Below, in pieces: positions 13,401 through 35,477 of a DNA stretch of 64,000 nucleotides. The notes under the pieces were generated by a model. That model was not told the DNA's origin, searched no databases, and worked only from the letters and a program-made list of their open reading frames with translations. Numbering within the stretch: position 1 is the stretch's first letter; each line of letters starts with the position of its first letter. A program made the translations under genes and the position numbers. Origin of the DNA: Xiphias gladius (Eukaryota; Chordata; Actinopteri; Istiophoriformes; Xiphiidae); NCBI RefSeq assembly GCF_016859285.1, contig NC_053406.1, forward strand, positions 6,875,001-6,939,000, in the 5' to 3' direction.

Positions 13401-14819
13401 TGTGTAATGTATGCTTTTGTAAATGTGGATGGTATAACATCATTTGTATGTGTGGTCATAAACAGCCTGTTAATGGGAATCCAATGACCTCCCACCTTCT
13501 CCTCCACAGCCCCCAGCATTCGCTTCTCTGATGTTGTGGTCCTCCTCGCTTTCATCCTCCTCCCCTCCGCTGTCATCACTCTCATTCTGATTGGACGGAT
13601 GCTATGTCCCAAGAAACAGCGCAACAAATCGAAGGTCTACAGATCACCCATAGAGGTCACAGAAGGGTGAGTAGATTTATGCAACCAATCACTGCTGTTG
13701 GTCTTCAGGGGGTAATAATAGTCATTGCAGGCTCTGATAGTTATAGATGTGCTTCTGGATTGCTAGTTTGATGAAGGTTAAAGAAGAATCTAAATTTGAG
13801 TCAGGGGTTTAATTTCAGGAGGGTTTGCTTGTTGCAGAAAGGTGCTTCGAATCATCATGAAATCCAGCACTAAAGTCTGCAATTAGCTGACTGTATGTTT
13901 ATAGTGTAGCAATCTCTGTGATTTGAAGTCAAAGGGGAGCTGGTATTTTGCTCTTTTGACTGGTGTTATACAGGAATATAAATGTTTGACAAATGTATAA
14001 CTACTCTGTAATACATGTTGAACAGATAGCAGATTACATGGACAGGATTATACTGTATAATCAATGTGCAGCAACTCGAGTTCACTTTAGCCTTTTTTTG
14101 TTGATTATTCAGAAAAAGTCAATTTTATCATTATTTGTTTTGACCACTCTGGAACTACATCATCACTTTTTTTTGATTTTTTTAATGAGTGAGAACGCGT
14201 CCAAATCATTGTACTAAATTTAGGCATTTTTGGTAAGAATGCTAACATTCATAATTTGTTGTTGTTCAAATGACATTTTCCACATTCAGACAAATGAAGC
14301 ATGTGAATACTGCGTCAAAATGTCATGTAGCAGGCTTTTTCATCGTAGTTGTCTATCGTCATTACTGACCATCTTTTGTGTCCATTCTGCATTCATCAGA
14401 GAGGAGTATGGTATTCACCCACCAGGGGCCGAAGTAAAGAGGGCAACATGCTGTGACCTATATTTGATGGTACCGTACAGAACGTTTCATTATAGAACAA
14501 TGTCTTCCAACCCATAAATAACTTAATGAGACATGTCACCAGATCTGTTTCCCATGTTTAATTTCATATGCCCTCTATGTCTGACAACAGGACTGGATGG
14601 TTTAATATAGATTTTTTTTTTTTTTCCCCCCAATGTAGTTATTTTGTGTCTGGGTCTATACTGTATACACGTGTGTGTCTGTCTGTTTCTATGTATTCTC
14701 ATTTGATTGTCTAATTTTCTGCTCCTCTGTGTGTCTAGGACTTAGAGGATGAGGAGGAATATTACAACCTAAAAAAGGGGCCTCCCATAGATGAAGGCTA
14801 TGCTCAGTCTCAGTGCTAG
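4427..14819 (+). CDS. mpzl3: myelin protein zero-like protein 3 (six coding exons)
   Basis: Coding segments are 4427-4496, 7311-7477, 12140-12353, 13510-13666, 14400-14433 and 14739-14819, giving 240 residues (human MPZL3 is 235). All introns are GT-AG and phases agree. Layout: signal peptide about 1-23; V-type Ig domain about 30-149 with Cys51 and Cys127 as the disulfide pair, Trp67, and the DNGTYTC signature; possible N-glycosylation at Asn116 and Asn122; transmembrane helix about 159-179; cytoplasmic tail to 240. The 167- and 214-nt Ig exons match the sizes I recall for MPZ. I chose MPZL3 over MPZL1 and MPZL2 because the membrane region (LLPSAV...RM) and the YRSPIEV tail segment resemble human MPZL3. 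The ITIM-bearing tail of MPZL1 is absent. The family mediates cell adhesion at the plasma membrane; the precise role here is inferred. Confidence 0.88.
4497..7310 (+). other. mpzl3: mpzl3 intron 1
   Basis: GT-AG intron between signal-peptide and Ig exons. It holds a dispersed repeat at 5990-6715. No additional exon was recognised; a small open frame around 5340-5600 has no recognisable domain. Confidence 0.8.
5990..6715 (+). mobile_element. degenerate dispersed teleost repeat (family C), copy 1
   Basis: The sequence carries internally repeated phrases such as CAACTATTGGATGGAT, ATTCATGGT...GGATGA and GACTTTGGTGATCCCCTG. It ends in a GTTAGCATTGTCA / CAGAGCTGCTAG segment. I recall this combination as a very common non-coding interspersed repeat of percomorph fish. 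A second, inverted copy lies at 58560-58745. No coding capacity is visible; the class is not identified. Confidence 0.6.
7311..7477 (+). CDS. mpzl3: mpzl3 coding exon 2: first half of Ig domain
   Basis: Acceptor TTCCAG and donor TCA|GTGAGT bound a 167-nt exon that enters in phase 1 and leaves in phase 0. It encodes residues 24-79 with the B-strand cysteine (TLSCTF, Cys51) and the C-strand Trp67 followed by SYRP, the family form of the V-domain core (human MPZL3 has DWTYRP). Confidence 0.9.
7935..8225 (-). mobile_element. dispersed repeat family A, copy 1, main part
   Basis: Approximate similarity to the reverse complement of 21005-21345. Shared phrases include GATTACTTGATAAATTGATT-like ends, GAAATACAATTTATTGGCAA, AACTGAATATTTTGGG, GGAAACAGGGTTGGACATTTT and CACTATTTTCTGAT. 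The family has ATTAATCGATTA-type ends and I recall it as frequent in teleosts. A T-run at 8034-8052 interrupts it. Confidence 0.6.
8703..8775 (-). mobile_element. dispersed repeat family A, copy 1, displaced end
   Basis: AAACTAAATGATTAGTCAATGATG...AACAATAATTAG resembles the end expected after the CACTATTTTCTGAT segment at 8210-8224, but lies about 475 bases further on. The intervening sequence looks like an insertion. Confidence 0.45.
12140..12353 (+). CDS. mpzl3: mpzl3 coding exon 3: second half of Ig domain
   Basis: Acceptor CTTCCAG and donor AAG G|GTAACA bound a 214-nt exon, phase 0 to phase 1, residues 80-150. It carries the FFHFSS start, ADRIQW, ASISLINA, and the DNGTYTC F-strand motif with Cys127. 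The following RNPPDVHG block is shared by all MPZ-like proteins. Confidence 0.92.
12354..13509 (+). other. mpzl3: mpzl3 intron 3
   Basis: GT-AG intron between the Ig domain and the transmembrane exon. About 490 bases of it are an inverted-repeat element (12764-13252). Confidence 0.85.
12764..13252. mobile_element. foldback/MITE-like inverted-repeat element (family B), copy 1
   Basis: The left part (TATTTTGGGAAATACACTTA, GATCAATACCTCTCTTATGTCTG, GCGCCTACCAGCA) is matched in reverse complement by the right part (TAAGTATATGTCCCAAAATC, GAGAGTGGTATCAATC, GGCGCTGGCAAG). The element therefore reads inwards from both ends. Central phrases such as GCTAGCCGTTTCCCCCTGTT are typical of a repeat I recall in many percomorph genomes. 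No transposase is encoded. Confidence 0.65.
13510..13666 (+). CDS. mpzl3: mpzl3 coding exon 4: transmembrane segment and proximal tail
   Basis: This 157-nt exon (phase 1 to phase 2) encodes residues 151-202 plus two bases. IRFSDV leads into a hydrophobic helix of about 21 residues containing the LLPSAV motif. A basic stop-transfer stretch with Lys, Arg and Cys183, a possible palmitoylation site, follows, and then YRSPIEVTEG. Donor GAA GG|GTGAGT is strong. Confidence 0.9.
13667..14399 (+). other. mpzl3: mpzl3 intron 4
   Basis: GT-AG intron of about 730 bases. No other feature seen. Confidence 0.75.
14400..14433 (+). CDS. mpzl3: mpzl3 coding exon 5: 34-nt small exon
   Basis: A 34-nt exon between TTCATCAG and GAA|GTAAAG restores phase from 2 to 0 and encodes EEYGIHPPGAE of the cytoplasmic tail. 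It was chosen because it is the only nearby segment with a usable acceptor and donor that joins exon 4 in phase 2 to the last exon in phase 0. If the donor is skipped, the frame stays open to a stop at 14515-14517 and gives a different tail. Confidence 0.7.
14434..14738 (+). other. mpzl3: mpzl3 intron 5, with open frame continuing into its start
   Basis: A 305-base GT-AG intron. Its first 84 bases stay in frame with exon 5 before TAA at 14515-14517. Confidence 0.7.
14739..14819 (+). CDS. mpzl3: mpzl3 coding exon 6: C-terminal tail
   Basis: Acceptor GTCTAG opens an 81-nt coding segment ending at TAG 14817-14819. It encodes an acidic stretch (DLEDEEE) and then YYNL, a YxxL-type tyrosine motif at 222-225, and ends GYAQSQC. 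The tyrosine motif could be an endocytic or phosphotyrosine signal; that is inference from sequence only. Confidence 0.8.
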   Translation, partial: DLEDEEEYYNLKKGPPIDEGYAQSQC

Positions 14820-15780
14820 AGAACCCTAGTGGTTTTGAGATGTAACTGCAACATCTGGACCTACTGGTGCCTTTCATATGGGAGATACTGAATGGAAATC
14901 AGTGCTGGATTCAGGTCTTCTGTGCCACCGTCACCCACTCACCCAATCACTTTGGTGATGCACTTTCCTTTTTGTGGTGACTCCTTTGTATTTTTCCCTT
15001 GAGATAATCTGAATCATTAATCCCCAGCATGATATTCACACTGTCAAATACAGCATGTCAATAATTTGATTTACCTTTTGTGTACAAGCTCCTAAGTTTC
15101 TCAAGGCTTCCCAAGAACCAGTTCACGGCTTTTTGTACCAGTGTGCTGTGAAAAGACAGGTATTAATTCCTAAATTTGAGAGCTTGTGGTTTTGATGAGA
15201 TATTATTAGTTTATTGTGCCTTTCCAGGTAAGCAGCTGGTATCATTCTGTCAGGTATGTTAGGTACCAACTGACCCTGTGCATTAAAAAACACAAACACA
15301 CAGATAAGCACTATACTGTATATATTTTTATATCTTGATGATTTGAATATTTCCCTTTCTTATTGTGAAGGAGATAGATATGATTTGTCTAATTTATTGC
15401 TTGTGTCAGAGCAGCTGTATGAAATTTTTCATTGTCTTTGTTGAGCTGTAGTGGAATATTTCTGTTATATCCTTGATATTTGGAGAGAAAGTAAATGGTT
15501 TGATTTGGAACTTTACTTGTGACCGTGTAATACTTTTTTTTTTTTTTTTTACATAACACTGTATATACAGTATATTTGAAATGTTTTCCTCCTGTATATT
15601 ACTGTACCACGTCAGCAGTAAATGTGTGTGTGCCATCTTACTACTCAGTATACTTGGGAGATGTCTGTATGGTCTTTTGTGGATGTGGAATGAGACTTGG
15701 TTTTGGATGCATAGCTTGCTTGTGTTGATGAATGTTTTACTAACATCTTTGCCTAAATAAATTGTTGATGAGCAAATTCT
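14820..15780 (+). other. mpzl3: mpzl3 3'UTR with candidate poly(A) signal
   Basis: Non-coding sequence after the stop codon. A canonical AATAAA at 15756-15761 is the best candidate polyadenylation signal, giving a 3'UTR of about 0.95 kb. The transcript end is inferred. Confidence 0.5.
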
Positions 15781-16848
15781 TAAAGCTATGTGAGAGGATG
15801 AACATGACTTTTTAAAAAGATGCTCGCAGTAGGTCAATATAAAGAATTTGTTCATTACATTGATGCAATCTTTGTTAGTAAACAGAGACCATTCGTTGTT
15901 AAAGCTGATAACATATGGCCACAATTTTCTCTACTGCTCTCTTTGTTTGGTCTGTTGCACTATTCATGAATGGGTCTCTTCCACTATTCATGAATGTTCT
16001 TCAATATTCCTTTAAAAACTCTAAGGACAGGCTGGAGTCTCAGAGCTTCGTCCGCAAACTGCGGCAGCATCCGTCTCATTTATGCAGTCGTGGGACTTGA
16101 GTCATAAAAAGACCTAATAAGAAGCTGCCAATGGAAGGCACAGAAAATGATAAATCCTCATTCTGTATCATTTCTTCTCTTTTTCTCATTCAGCTCAATC
16201 ATGCCCTTTAGGTTTTAATAATTCACAACACAGCTATGGTGAAACAATTATCATTCTTGCTTCATCTGAACTACCATGGCAACTACTTACTGACGGCAGG
16301 CAGAGAAAAAAAAAATTAAAAATTGATTGAAGAAAGAAACTACTGAAAGCTGACTGTCTGGACTTGATTTTCTGGATAAACTTTGTTGAGGAGAGGGTTA
16401 TTCAGATTTGTTATTACCCAGGCTGAAGGGGTAGAATGTTATTACTGCCAAATAGTGTATCGCTTGCAGGTACAGATTTTACATTCCAATCCAGATCTCT
16501 GCTTTCCAGCTGTTGGGTATTGTTACTGGCCTGGAATCACAGTAAGTGTTGGAACAAATCTTATCAGTGAAATCCAAAACTCTCCCAGGGGAGAGGAAGC
16601 CAGACCCACCAACAATGGCTGAACTTCAGACCAACTCCACCCTCACCATAGAAAATTTATGTCCAGAGAGTGCACTGATTTGTGATTTCAGCATGTGTGT
16701 AATACCTTGGTATGTAGCATGATATTCAGTTTGAATGACCATAAGGTTATACATATGTTTAGTCTTTGAGTTGCCAGATTTTAAAGATGCATCCTTCCTC
16801 AAGCAACAAGTTACTTGTTACCAATAAGAACTAATTTATACCTTAACA

Positions 16849-16983
16849 CAGTGTTTCCCAACCTGTTGGTAAGGACCCCATGAGGGGTTCAAGGATCAGG
16901 ATTTCTATCATATTAAAATATTGTAGTTTTAATTAAATTTTTGAATTTAGGGTCACAAGCCAAAAAGGATGGGAACCACCACA
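16849..16983. mobile_element. hAT-like non-autonomous element remnant
   Basis: It begins CAGTGTTTCCCAACCTGT and ends with GGGTCACAAGCC...GATGGGAACCACCAC. The ends are imperfect inverted repeats of about 14-16 bases. CAGTGTTTCCCAAC / GGGAACCACTG ends are characteristic of Charlie-type hAT elements. I see no clear 8-bp target duplication, so the copy is old or truncated. Confidence 0.55.
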
Positions 16984-18643
16984 TCCGAAGTTCACAAAGT
17001 ACAAAGATATGACAACAAAATTGAGAAAAGGGCAATAGAAATTAACACCTTGAGTCTGTGAATACCAGAAAAGCACAAGCCATACTCAAGTGAACTCATG
17101 CTAATGGAGTCTCTTGTTTCAAGTATTGCAATCAATAACCTTACAATGTTATTGATTAAAACATCCTTTATGCCATCCTTTATGAACAAAAGTTGGTGAC
17201 TTTAGTCTTTGACAATATTGAAAAAATGTTTTGGGTGAAAACCAGACTGTAATTTCTTTGCAATCCAATTTCTTGTGACTTAGTAAATTGAGTCTTTATG
17301 GTAAAACACCTGTGTGACTATTGTTGAGTGCAGCTTTGTCAGATGTTGGAGTCATGTCCCGGTTAATGAGTGGACACCTGGTCCACTTTTATTTTAGTGT
17401 CTAGTTGGAAAACCTTTGATTTTCTCCTCTGGGTCACTATCCTGTCTAATTCATCTATACAGAGAAGCAGAGCAGGGAGGGAGGAGGGGAGCTAGTGAGC
17501 ATCAAAAGTGATTTTTGAAAGTTGGTTATGGTCAAACTAAATGTTAGTGAACTTTGTAGGTCCAAATTTAACAATGTTACCTTAGAGACCAATACTAAGG
17601 TAAATTTCAATTTGTGCTTCATAGAACATTGTGCAATGTCCTTCATCATTTGACCCCAAGAGAAAAAAAAAGGAATTCAAAGTAAAATGCACCTGGCAGT
17701 TAATATTATTTATTTGTCAGTTCTTTTTGTGTCTGCAGATAGATATGAGCTGTATATCAACTACTTCTTAGAATGCACTGGCACAATCCATCTGCTTCAG
17801 CTGAATTTCAGTCAAACATATTTAGTCTACGGTGAACGTAGACCAGACGGGAAGTCAAATACTTGATGCTCACATAGCCCATCAGGTGTGTTTTTTCTGA
17901 AGCATTCAGCACTGATGACGCACACAATACCCAAAGAACAAGAGCTTGCAGGGAAGATGTATTGGTCCAGCTGTTTTGAGGGGATCACTGCACATAAAGA
18001 ATCTAATGGACAACTTTGGCTTAATATTCTGTATGTGCCTAAAGTAGAATATTAAATCTACATTACACTAACAGTAAAATTTGACAATAAAATAAGAATA
18101 AATATAATGGATGAATTGCGTTAAGAATATTCCTACTATTTCACTGCAAAAGGCTGATTCTATACTGGTGTATTCCTGACCAGTTGGCCTGTTCCATATT
18201 CCAGCACAATTTAATGCTCTGTCTTCTAGTTTGGGATAAGGTCTGGGTGCACCATTGTTTCCCCTGCGAATTTTATATGCTACACAAATCTTGAATGCTT
18301 TGGGAAAAAAAAAGATATCCGACGGAGGTGTGAGCATTAAGGATTTGACTTCTTGCCATAAGCAGAAAACCTGTCCCCTGCAACTTCTGGCTATACCACA
18401 ATGGAATTTAGACTTGGCTCTATGAAGACTGACATTTGATGTGCCTCCTCAGACTATTACAGCATAAAATGTAGTAGAAGCTGCTTTAGGCAACCTCTGG
18501 TGTTGATTTTGGTGCGCCATCAATTAGCTATCCAGCCTACAATCTTTTACCTGGGAGAAAAGACAAAACTTCCAATCCTTGGTTTGACTGCAAACCACCT
18601 ACTGCCCCCATGATCCTGCTTAACACCCACTGCTTCAGTTACT

Positions 18644-18735
18644 ATCATTATTATTATAACATTTAGTCTGATTATTATTATTATTAGCCCTATTATTATT
18701 ATAATTATTATAATTAGTTTTATTATTATTCTCAT
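18644..18735. repeat. TTA/ATT-rich imperfect microsatellite
   Basis: Imperfect TTA and TTATAA units with interruptions. Confidence 0.85.
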
Positions 18736-21004
18736 TGTTATTGTACATCTTTATGTGGAACCATATGTGAAAAAATATACCCTACTAAAACAGATTTACA
18801 GTCATTAAAACTATAATATTAGTTTTATAATTGCATTTACACTTTCAGGGAGAAATGTTTAAGGTAGAGACATTTTCTAAAAATCAGTATGCAAACACAG
18901 TATGTAACAGGTAGATTTATGCTTTTAAATCCTTTTTTTCACACTCACCTAGCAAAGGTTTCATTGTAATATTGGGACAGTGAGGCATACACATCTTAGT
19001 GGCTTCATTGTGATGCCTCCTTTTGACATTTGGCCTCATTGGCGCACACACACATTTGCTTCTAATATTCACTACTCATTGACTGGCGGCTGTGTTTCCT
19101 CTCCAGTGATGCTCAGTAAAACCGGTCAACAGTGAATCACTTTTTTCGTGCCTGACATTCTTGCAGCTTCCACTTCCCCCCCCCACAGGTATTATTGGTG
19201 TTGGGCTGTAATAACACCTGTAATGTGTCACCTAGTATGAAAAAAAGACATGAGTGCAGGTCACTCTGCAGGTCATAAAAATATTTAGAGTAAAAAGGTC
19301 ACTTGTGGTAACTGTTTACTTTCCATTCATTGCTTTAACATCTCTATCTGACAGTGTAATCAGGTCCTTCTCACATTTCTCTATTAGATACACACATCAC
19401 TGCATAGTACGTTTTAAGCTTGATGTTCCATTTGTCCTGCCTGTGTTTGTGTTGGCATCATATCTATAACATCCAGTTTCTTTTAAAAACTAAATTAGAT
19501 CCTAAGCAACACAAATTTTCTACAGCTTCATATTGGCCAATTCATTGATTACAATGGTCACGGTAAATTTTGATGTAATTGCCTTTCACCTTAATATTTC
19601 TATTTAACCTACATGTGAATCTCATTGTCTTCCTCAGATACAGTGACCTTTCACAGTGCAAATGAGGAGCTTCATCACCGTTAATCTGAAAGGACAGACG
19701 GCATTGTTGATGTACAATACAGCAAGCTTTATCATACAAGACATGAATGTATTCAAAGATGAACCAGTCAAGAGTTTCCTGTGAAAATAGATGTCTATTT
19801 TTTACAGGTGCCTTGTTCATCTTAAAAGTGAAGAGCAAAACGAGTAAATTACACTACTACACTAGACCATTGGTTCACACACTACTAATGTAAACTACAG
19901 AGAATTAAAGGCAGTATAAAAATGAATGTGGTCTGCATCATTTCTTCATTCTCCAAGGTTTTCTTGCGCACTTGCAGTACTACAAATGCAACACTTACAG
20001 TATGCTTTATTGAAATATAAATAGTTCATAAAAAGTAGGACAACTAACACTGCTCCAAAAGGAAGCACACTCAGATAGACTGAGAAACAAATAATCCATC
20101 ATTAGATGATGCTGTGACAAAGTCTTGCAGGTAGAATTGAAATGGAAAAGTGATACCACATTGTAAACTGGGTGTCCAATTTTTGTGACTTCATTTTCAA
20201 TGATAAACCACACTATAATCACAACAATTTATTTTGTTATCACAGTAAGTAGCCCACAGTGAAGTGTTGCCAGAACATACCTTGACTTTTTCTCGATACT
20301 GGCAGGACACTGTGACATTATTGATCTCTCCGGTCTGTACAGCAGCAGATTCAGCTGCTTAACACAACAATGAAAATGACTGGACATAGATTAGCATGCT
20401 GAGACGTAAAGATAAGGGGCAGCAACTTTAGGCTGGGTCAGTCTGCAGTCAACTGATGGCCAACCTGCCACCTTTGCAGATGGATTGTAATCAAAGACCA
20501 TCCGGCACGCTCTCTCTCTGTTTCTTTAGCTACCACTGCCATGGCCTCAGCTTGATTTGGCTCTTCGGGATTTGAGGGTTTGGTTTTTTATTTTTCATTT
20601 AGAGAACCCCAGTCATTTGTAATAGGATATTATTATTGTGCTGCTTTTTTAAAATTTTTAAAAAAAATTTTTCTCTCTGAAACGATTTGATGTAAGTGAT
20701 TTACCACTAGATGTCTAAATGTTGATATTGTAAACATTTTCCTCAATGTGTAACAAATAGTATCTATTGAATCTGTACAAATGCCTGTGGATCAAAATCT
20801 CTAAATATATGGGATGGGACAGTAAAATACATAGCTATATATAGATGGATGACAAACAGTGTTTTAATAAGTTCTTCGTCCACCATGAGTAACCAGAAAA
20901 TCCACTGCTCCCTGTCATAGATTCTCCAAGTGTCTCAAACTCTACTGAGGGATTTGGTGTTTTAATAACGGCAGTGGAGAGTGCTATCTAACATTCCACT
21001 CTAA

Positions 21005-21345
21005 AAGCTCGCATTGGTGTTCACAGTTATTTTTTTTTTGAGTGATTATTGTTTTAATTATTTTCTCAATTATTTTCTAATCATTTGGTCTAAAACCAAA
21101 TGAAAACAGTATAAAATGCCCATCATAGTTTTCCAGGGCTCAAGATGACAGACATGTTTAAATTGCCAGATATTATGATAAAATATTCAATTGGATATAA
21201 TGGGAGATTAAACCAATGAATATTTGACTTGTTTACTACAGAAATCTCTTGAATGAATATCACATTATCAAAATTGTTGCATTATAATTTTCTATAAATT
21301 AACTGGCTAATTGACTAGTTTCATCTCTGTTCTGGTGACTAATGA
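21005..21345 (+). mobile_element. dispersed repeat family A, copy 2
   Basis: The sequence from GAGTGATTATTG through AAAATGCCCATCATAG, CAGGGCTCAAGATGAC and AATATTCAATTGG to TTAACTGGCTAATTGACTAG is the inverted partner of the copy at 7935-8225. Divergence is high. No coding capacity is visible. Confidence 0.6.
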
Positions 21346-22295
21346 AGGCCATAGCATATGATTCACTACAGTTTCATACTCATCAGACTCAGTGTTTTGT
21401 TTCTCCACTCATTTATTAATTTTTCCCTTTAGCTCTTTGGCACAAGCATTTTACAAGTGGGGTCTCAGACAACTTTGTAAAATCTGGACAGAAAAAGTCA
21501 GTTCCCCTGATCGAAGCACTTATCTGCTAGTTACTCCAGTAGAGAGTCCCAGTATAGGACAGTGAAAGGGCAGCTGTTCAGAATGAATGTGCATGGTTAT
21601 ATAAAATTAAAGCAGTGCTGAGAAAGATCATGCGTACTCAGCATTACCCTACATTATTACAGTTTCTGTGTCATACGGTCTGCTGTGGACCATGATGACA
21701 CATAGCGATGATGTAGTACAGCCAAATAATGGTGCTAGATTTGCCTGTGCGCTATCAGCGACCACCGGGAAGGCTGTGGCTCAGCAGAGCAGGTTAATGA
21801 TTTACCCTCAGTGAACTGGATGTGGAATAATCCTATAAAAGAGAAGAATAGCAGAACACAACCCCTGAGGACTCTTCCTTCTCCCCTCGCCTCCATCCAT
21901 CCTTCCCTCCATCTATGTCTGTCCTCCTATTCTCCATCCCTCCCTCCATGCTCATTGTGTCTGCTGCTGCTCGCCGGTGTCAGAGCGGGGGTGGGGACTC
22001 TTCTGACACCACAGTGTGTGTGTCTGCGTGTGTATTATGAAAGACAAATACACAGTGTGGGTGTTTGCATGAGCATGCGCCTGCCTGCCCCACTGTATGG
22101 TAATGGTTATAAATGCAGTTGTGGGGATAATGCATGCGTTTTGCCTGCCCATTAAATTAGACTGTGTGCAAATGTAGGCACAGAGATAGAAAAAAAGGGG
22201 GAGGAAGAGAGAAAGAGAAGCAGTTTGCTTTGCGTGCCTGTCTGCCACACCCAGCCCTCTTGCTTCCTCCTCCTACCTTCATCCTTTCCTCTCCC

Positions 22296-22338
22296 TCCGT
22301 CTCTCTCTCTCTCTCACACACACACTCCTCCTCCTCTG
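22296..22338. repeat. (TC)n/(CA)n low-complexity stretch
   Basis: CT dinucleotides followed by CA dinucleotides and CTC triplets. Confidence 0.8.
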
Positions 22339-22859
22339 CTCTTCTGGTCTATCTGCTGGTGTTTCCATGAGAACAGAGAGCGCTGGGTATGGAGGGTGGG
22401 TGGGTTGGTGGTGCGAGTGACGTGTCCTGAGAGCACAGGGAGTGTGTATATGTGCACGCATGATGCATCCGCCTAGTTCATCACTGCTCTCTTTCACACG
22501 TCTCTCCTGGCAAGAGCTGCTCCTGGCTGTGCCAGAAAACATGCTTTTGGCATCGCTGTTGAAATTTGGACATGTAGCTCACAGGCTCATAACACTGATC
22601 TGAGATCCAGCGTGTATAACACACAGTCTGAGAGGGAGGCTGAGCAATCAGATTATACCACTTCCATTTGGGAACCTCTTTTTAAAAAAAGCGCTTCCTT
22701 ATGTGTGTGTGGAAGGGGAGTTAATATATCAGAGGGGTAGTGAGTCTATGGAGTGGAACAGAAATAGAGCACAATAAAAAATGATCTATCAGTGCAAAAA
22801 TTGGAGGTATTCAGTCAGTTATTAAGGGAGAGCCTTTTTAGGGTGGGGCCGCAGCTTTT

Positions 22860-23325
22860 GCTGGAGCCAGGCTGAAAGAGAGGAGGAGGAGGGTGAGAAG
22901 ATGTAGAAGAGAGGAGTGCTGATCTGAAAGAGGTGGGGGGGTTCATCACTGTGTGCGAGAAGAGGAAGAGGAGGGGGATAGTGTGAAGGGAAGAGGGGAG
23001 GAGAGAGGGATGGAGGGAGTGAGGGGAAGGGAGGGGTTTTAAGGGTGGGCTTGTAGTCATTGTCAGGCAGCGAGTAGGAGGGAGAGAGAGAGGTGCGTCC
23101 AGGCAGACCGACTGAAGAGCGTGTGTGTGCAAACTGGGATGAGTAAATGCACTGAGCGGCTTAGCTGGTGATACAGCCAGAGAGAAAGAGAGAGAGAGCG
23201 AGGGAGAGTGTGTGTGTGTGCACGAAAGCGAGAGAGAGAGAGCGGGTGAGAGAGAAGAAGTGAAAGGGAGGAAAAAAGGGAAGAAAGAAGCAGAGAAGAA
23301 AAGGGAGGATACTACAACTACAACT
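22860..23325 (+). promoter_or_regulatory. gap43: purine-rich gap43 promoter/5'UTR region
   Basis: Almost continuous A/G sequence on the plus strand (long GA, GGA and GAGAGA runs, broken by a GTGTGTGTG stretch) precedes the start codon. I recall that mammalian GAP-43 promoters also contain long homopurine-homopyrimidine stretches, so the feature may be conserved in kind. No TATA box is obvious immediately upstream. The transcription start cannot be placed. Two small upstream ORFs are present at 23139-23171 and 23147-23155. Confidence 0.5.
23139..23171 (+). other. upstream ORF before gap43 (10 codons)
   Basis: ATG AGT AAA ... TGG TGA, 155 bases before the gap43 ATG. A second, overlapping mini-ORF in another frame (ATG CAC TGA) lies at 23147-23155. 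They matter only if the transcript starts upstream of 23139. Confidence 0.4.
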
Positions 23326-35164
<11,839 letters not shown>

Positions 35165-35370
35165 GGCAAAGTCTAACCTAAAGGAAGCAGAATTAAGAGT
35201 ATGAAGAATAACACAAAAACAAAAATCTAAAAGGTTGCTCTTTGCCTTCCCAATGTGAAGGCAGTCCGTTTCTATTTGTTTGTCATTTTTTGTGTGGCAA
35301 TGATTTTCTCATGTTGGGGGAGTTTCCAGCGTGAAGTTTTTTGGCTCAAGCTAATATAATGAGGAAGTGG

Positions 35371-35396
35371 TGATGATGATGATGATGATGATGATG
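35371..35396. repeat. (ATG)n microsatellite in gap43 3'UTR, first block
   Basis: About eight GAT/ATG units. Confidence 0.95.
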
Positions 35397-35437
35397 TTGA
35401 TGTCGTTGATGTTTAAGGAAAAATGATTGTTACTTTC

Positions 35438-35476
<39 letters not shown>

Positions 35477-35477
35477 G
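35438..35477. repeat. (ATG)n microsatellite in gap43 3'UTR, second block
   Basis: About thirteen uninterrupted ATG units, 40 bases after the first block. Confidence 0.95.

Larger units (their letters stand above)
15781..22800. other. intergenic region between mpzl3 and gap43
   Basis: No gene was recognised on either strand. The region contains a hAT-like small element (16849-16983), a TTA-rich stretch (18644-18735), repeat family A copy 2 (21005-21345) and TC/CA-rich low-complexity DNA around 22290-22340. Confidence 0.6.

Noticed and set aside
15406..15924. 172-codon minus-strand open frame opposite the mpzl3 3'UTR
   Set aside because: No recognisable domain, crosses a T-run read as poly-Lys, no splice or promoter context; probably chance in AT-rich DNA.
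35371..35477. CRISPR-like or other array
   Set aside because: These are simple trinucleotide repeats without spacers in a vertebrate 3'UTR.
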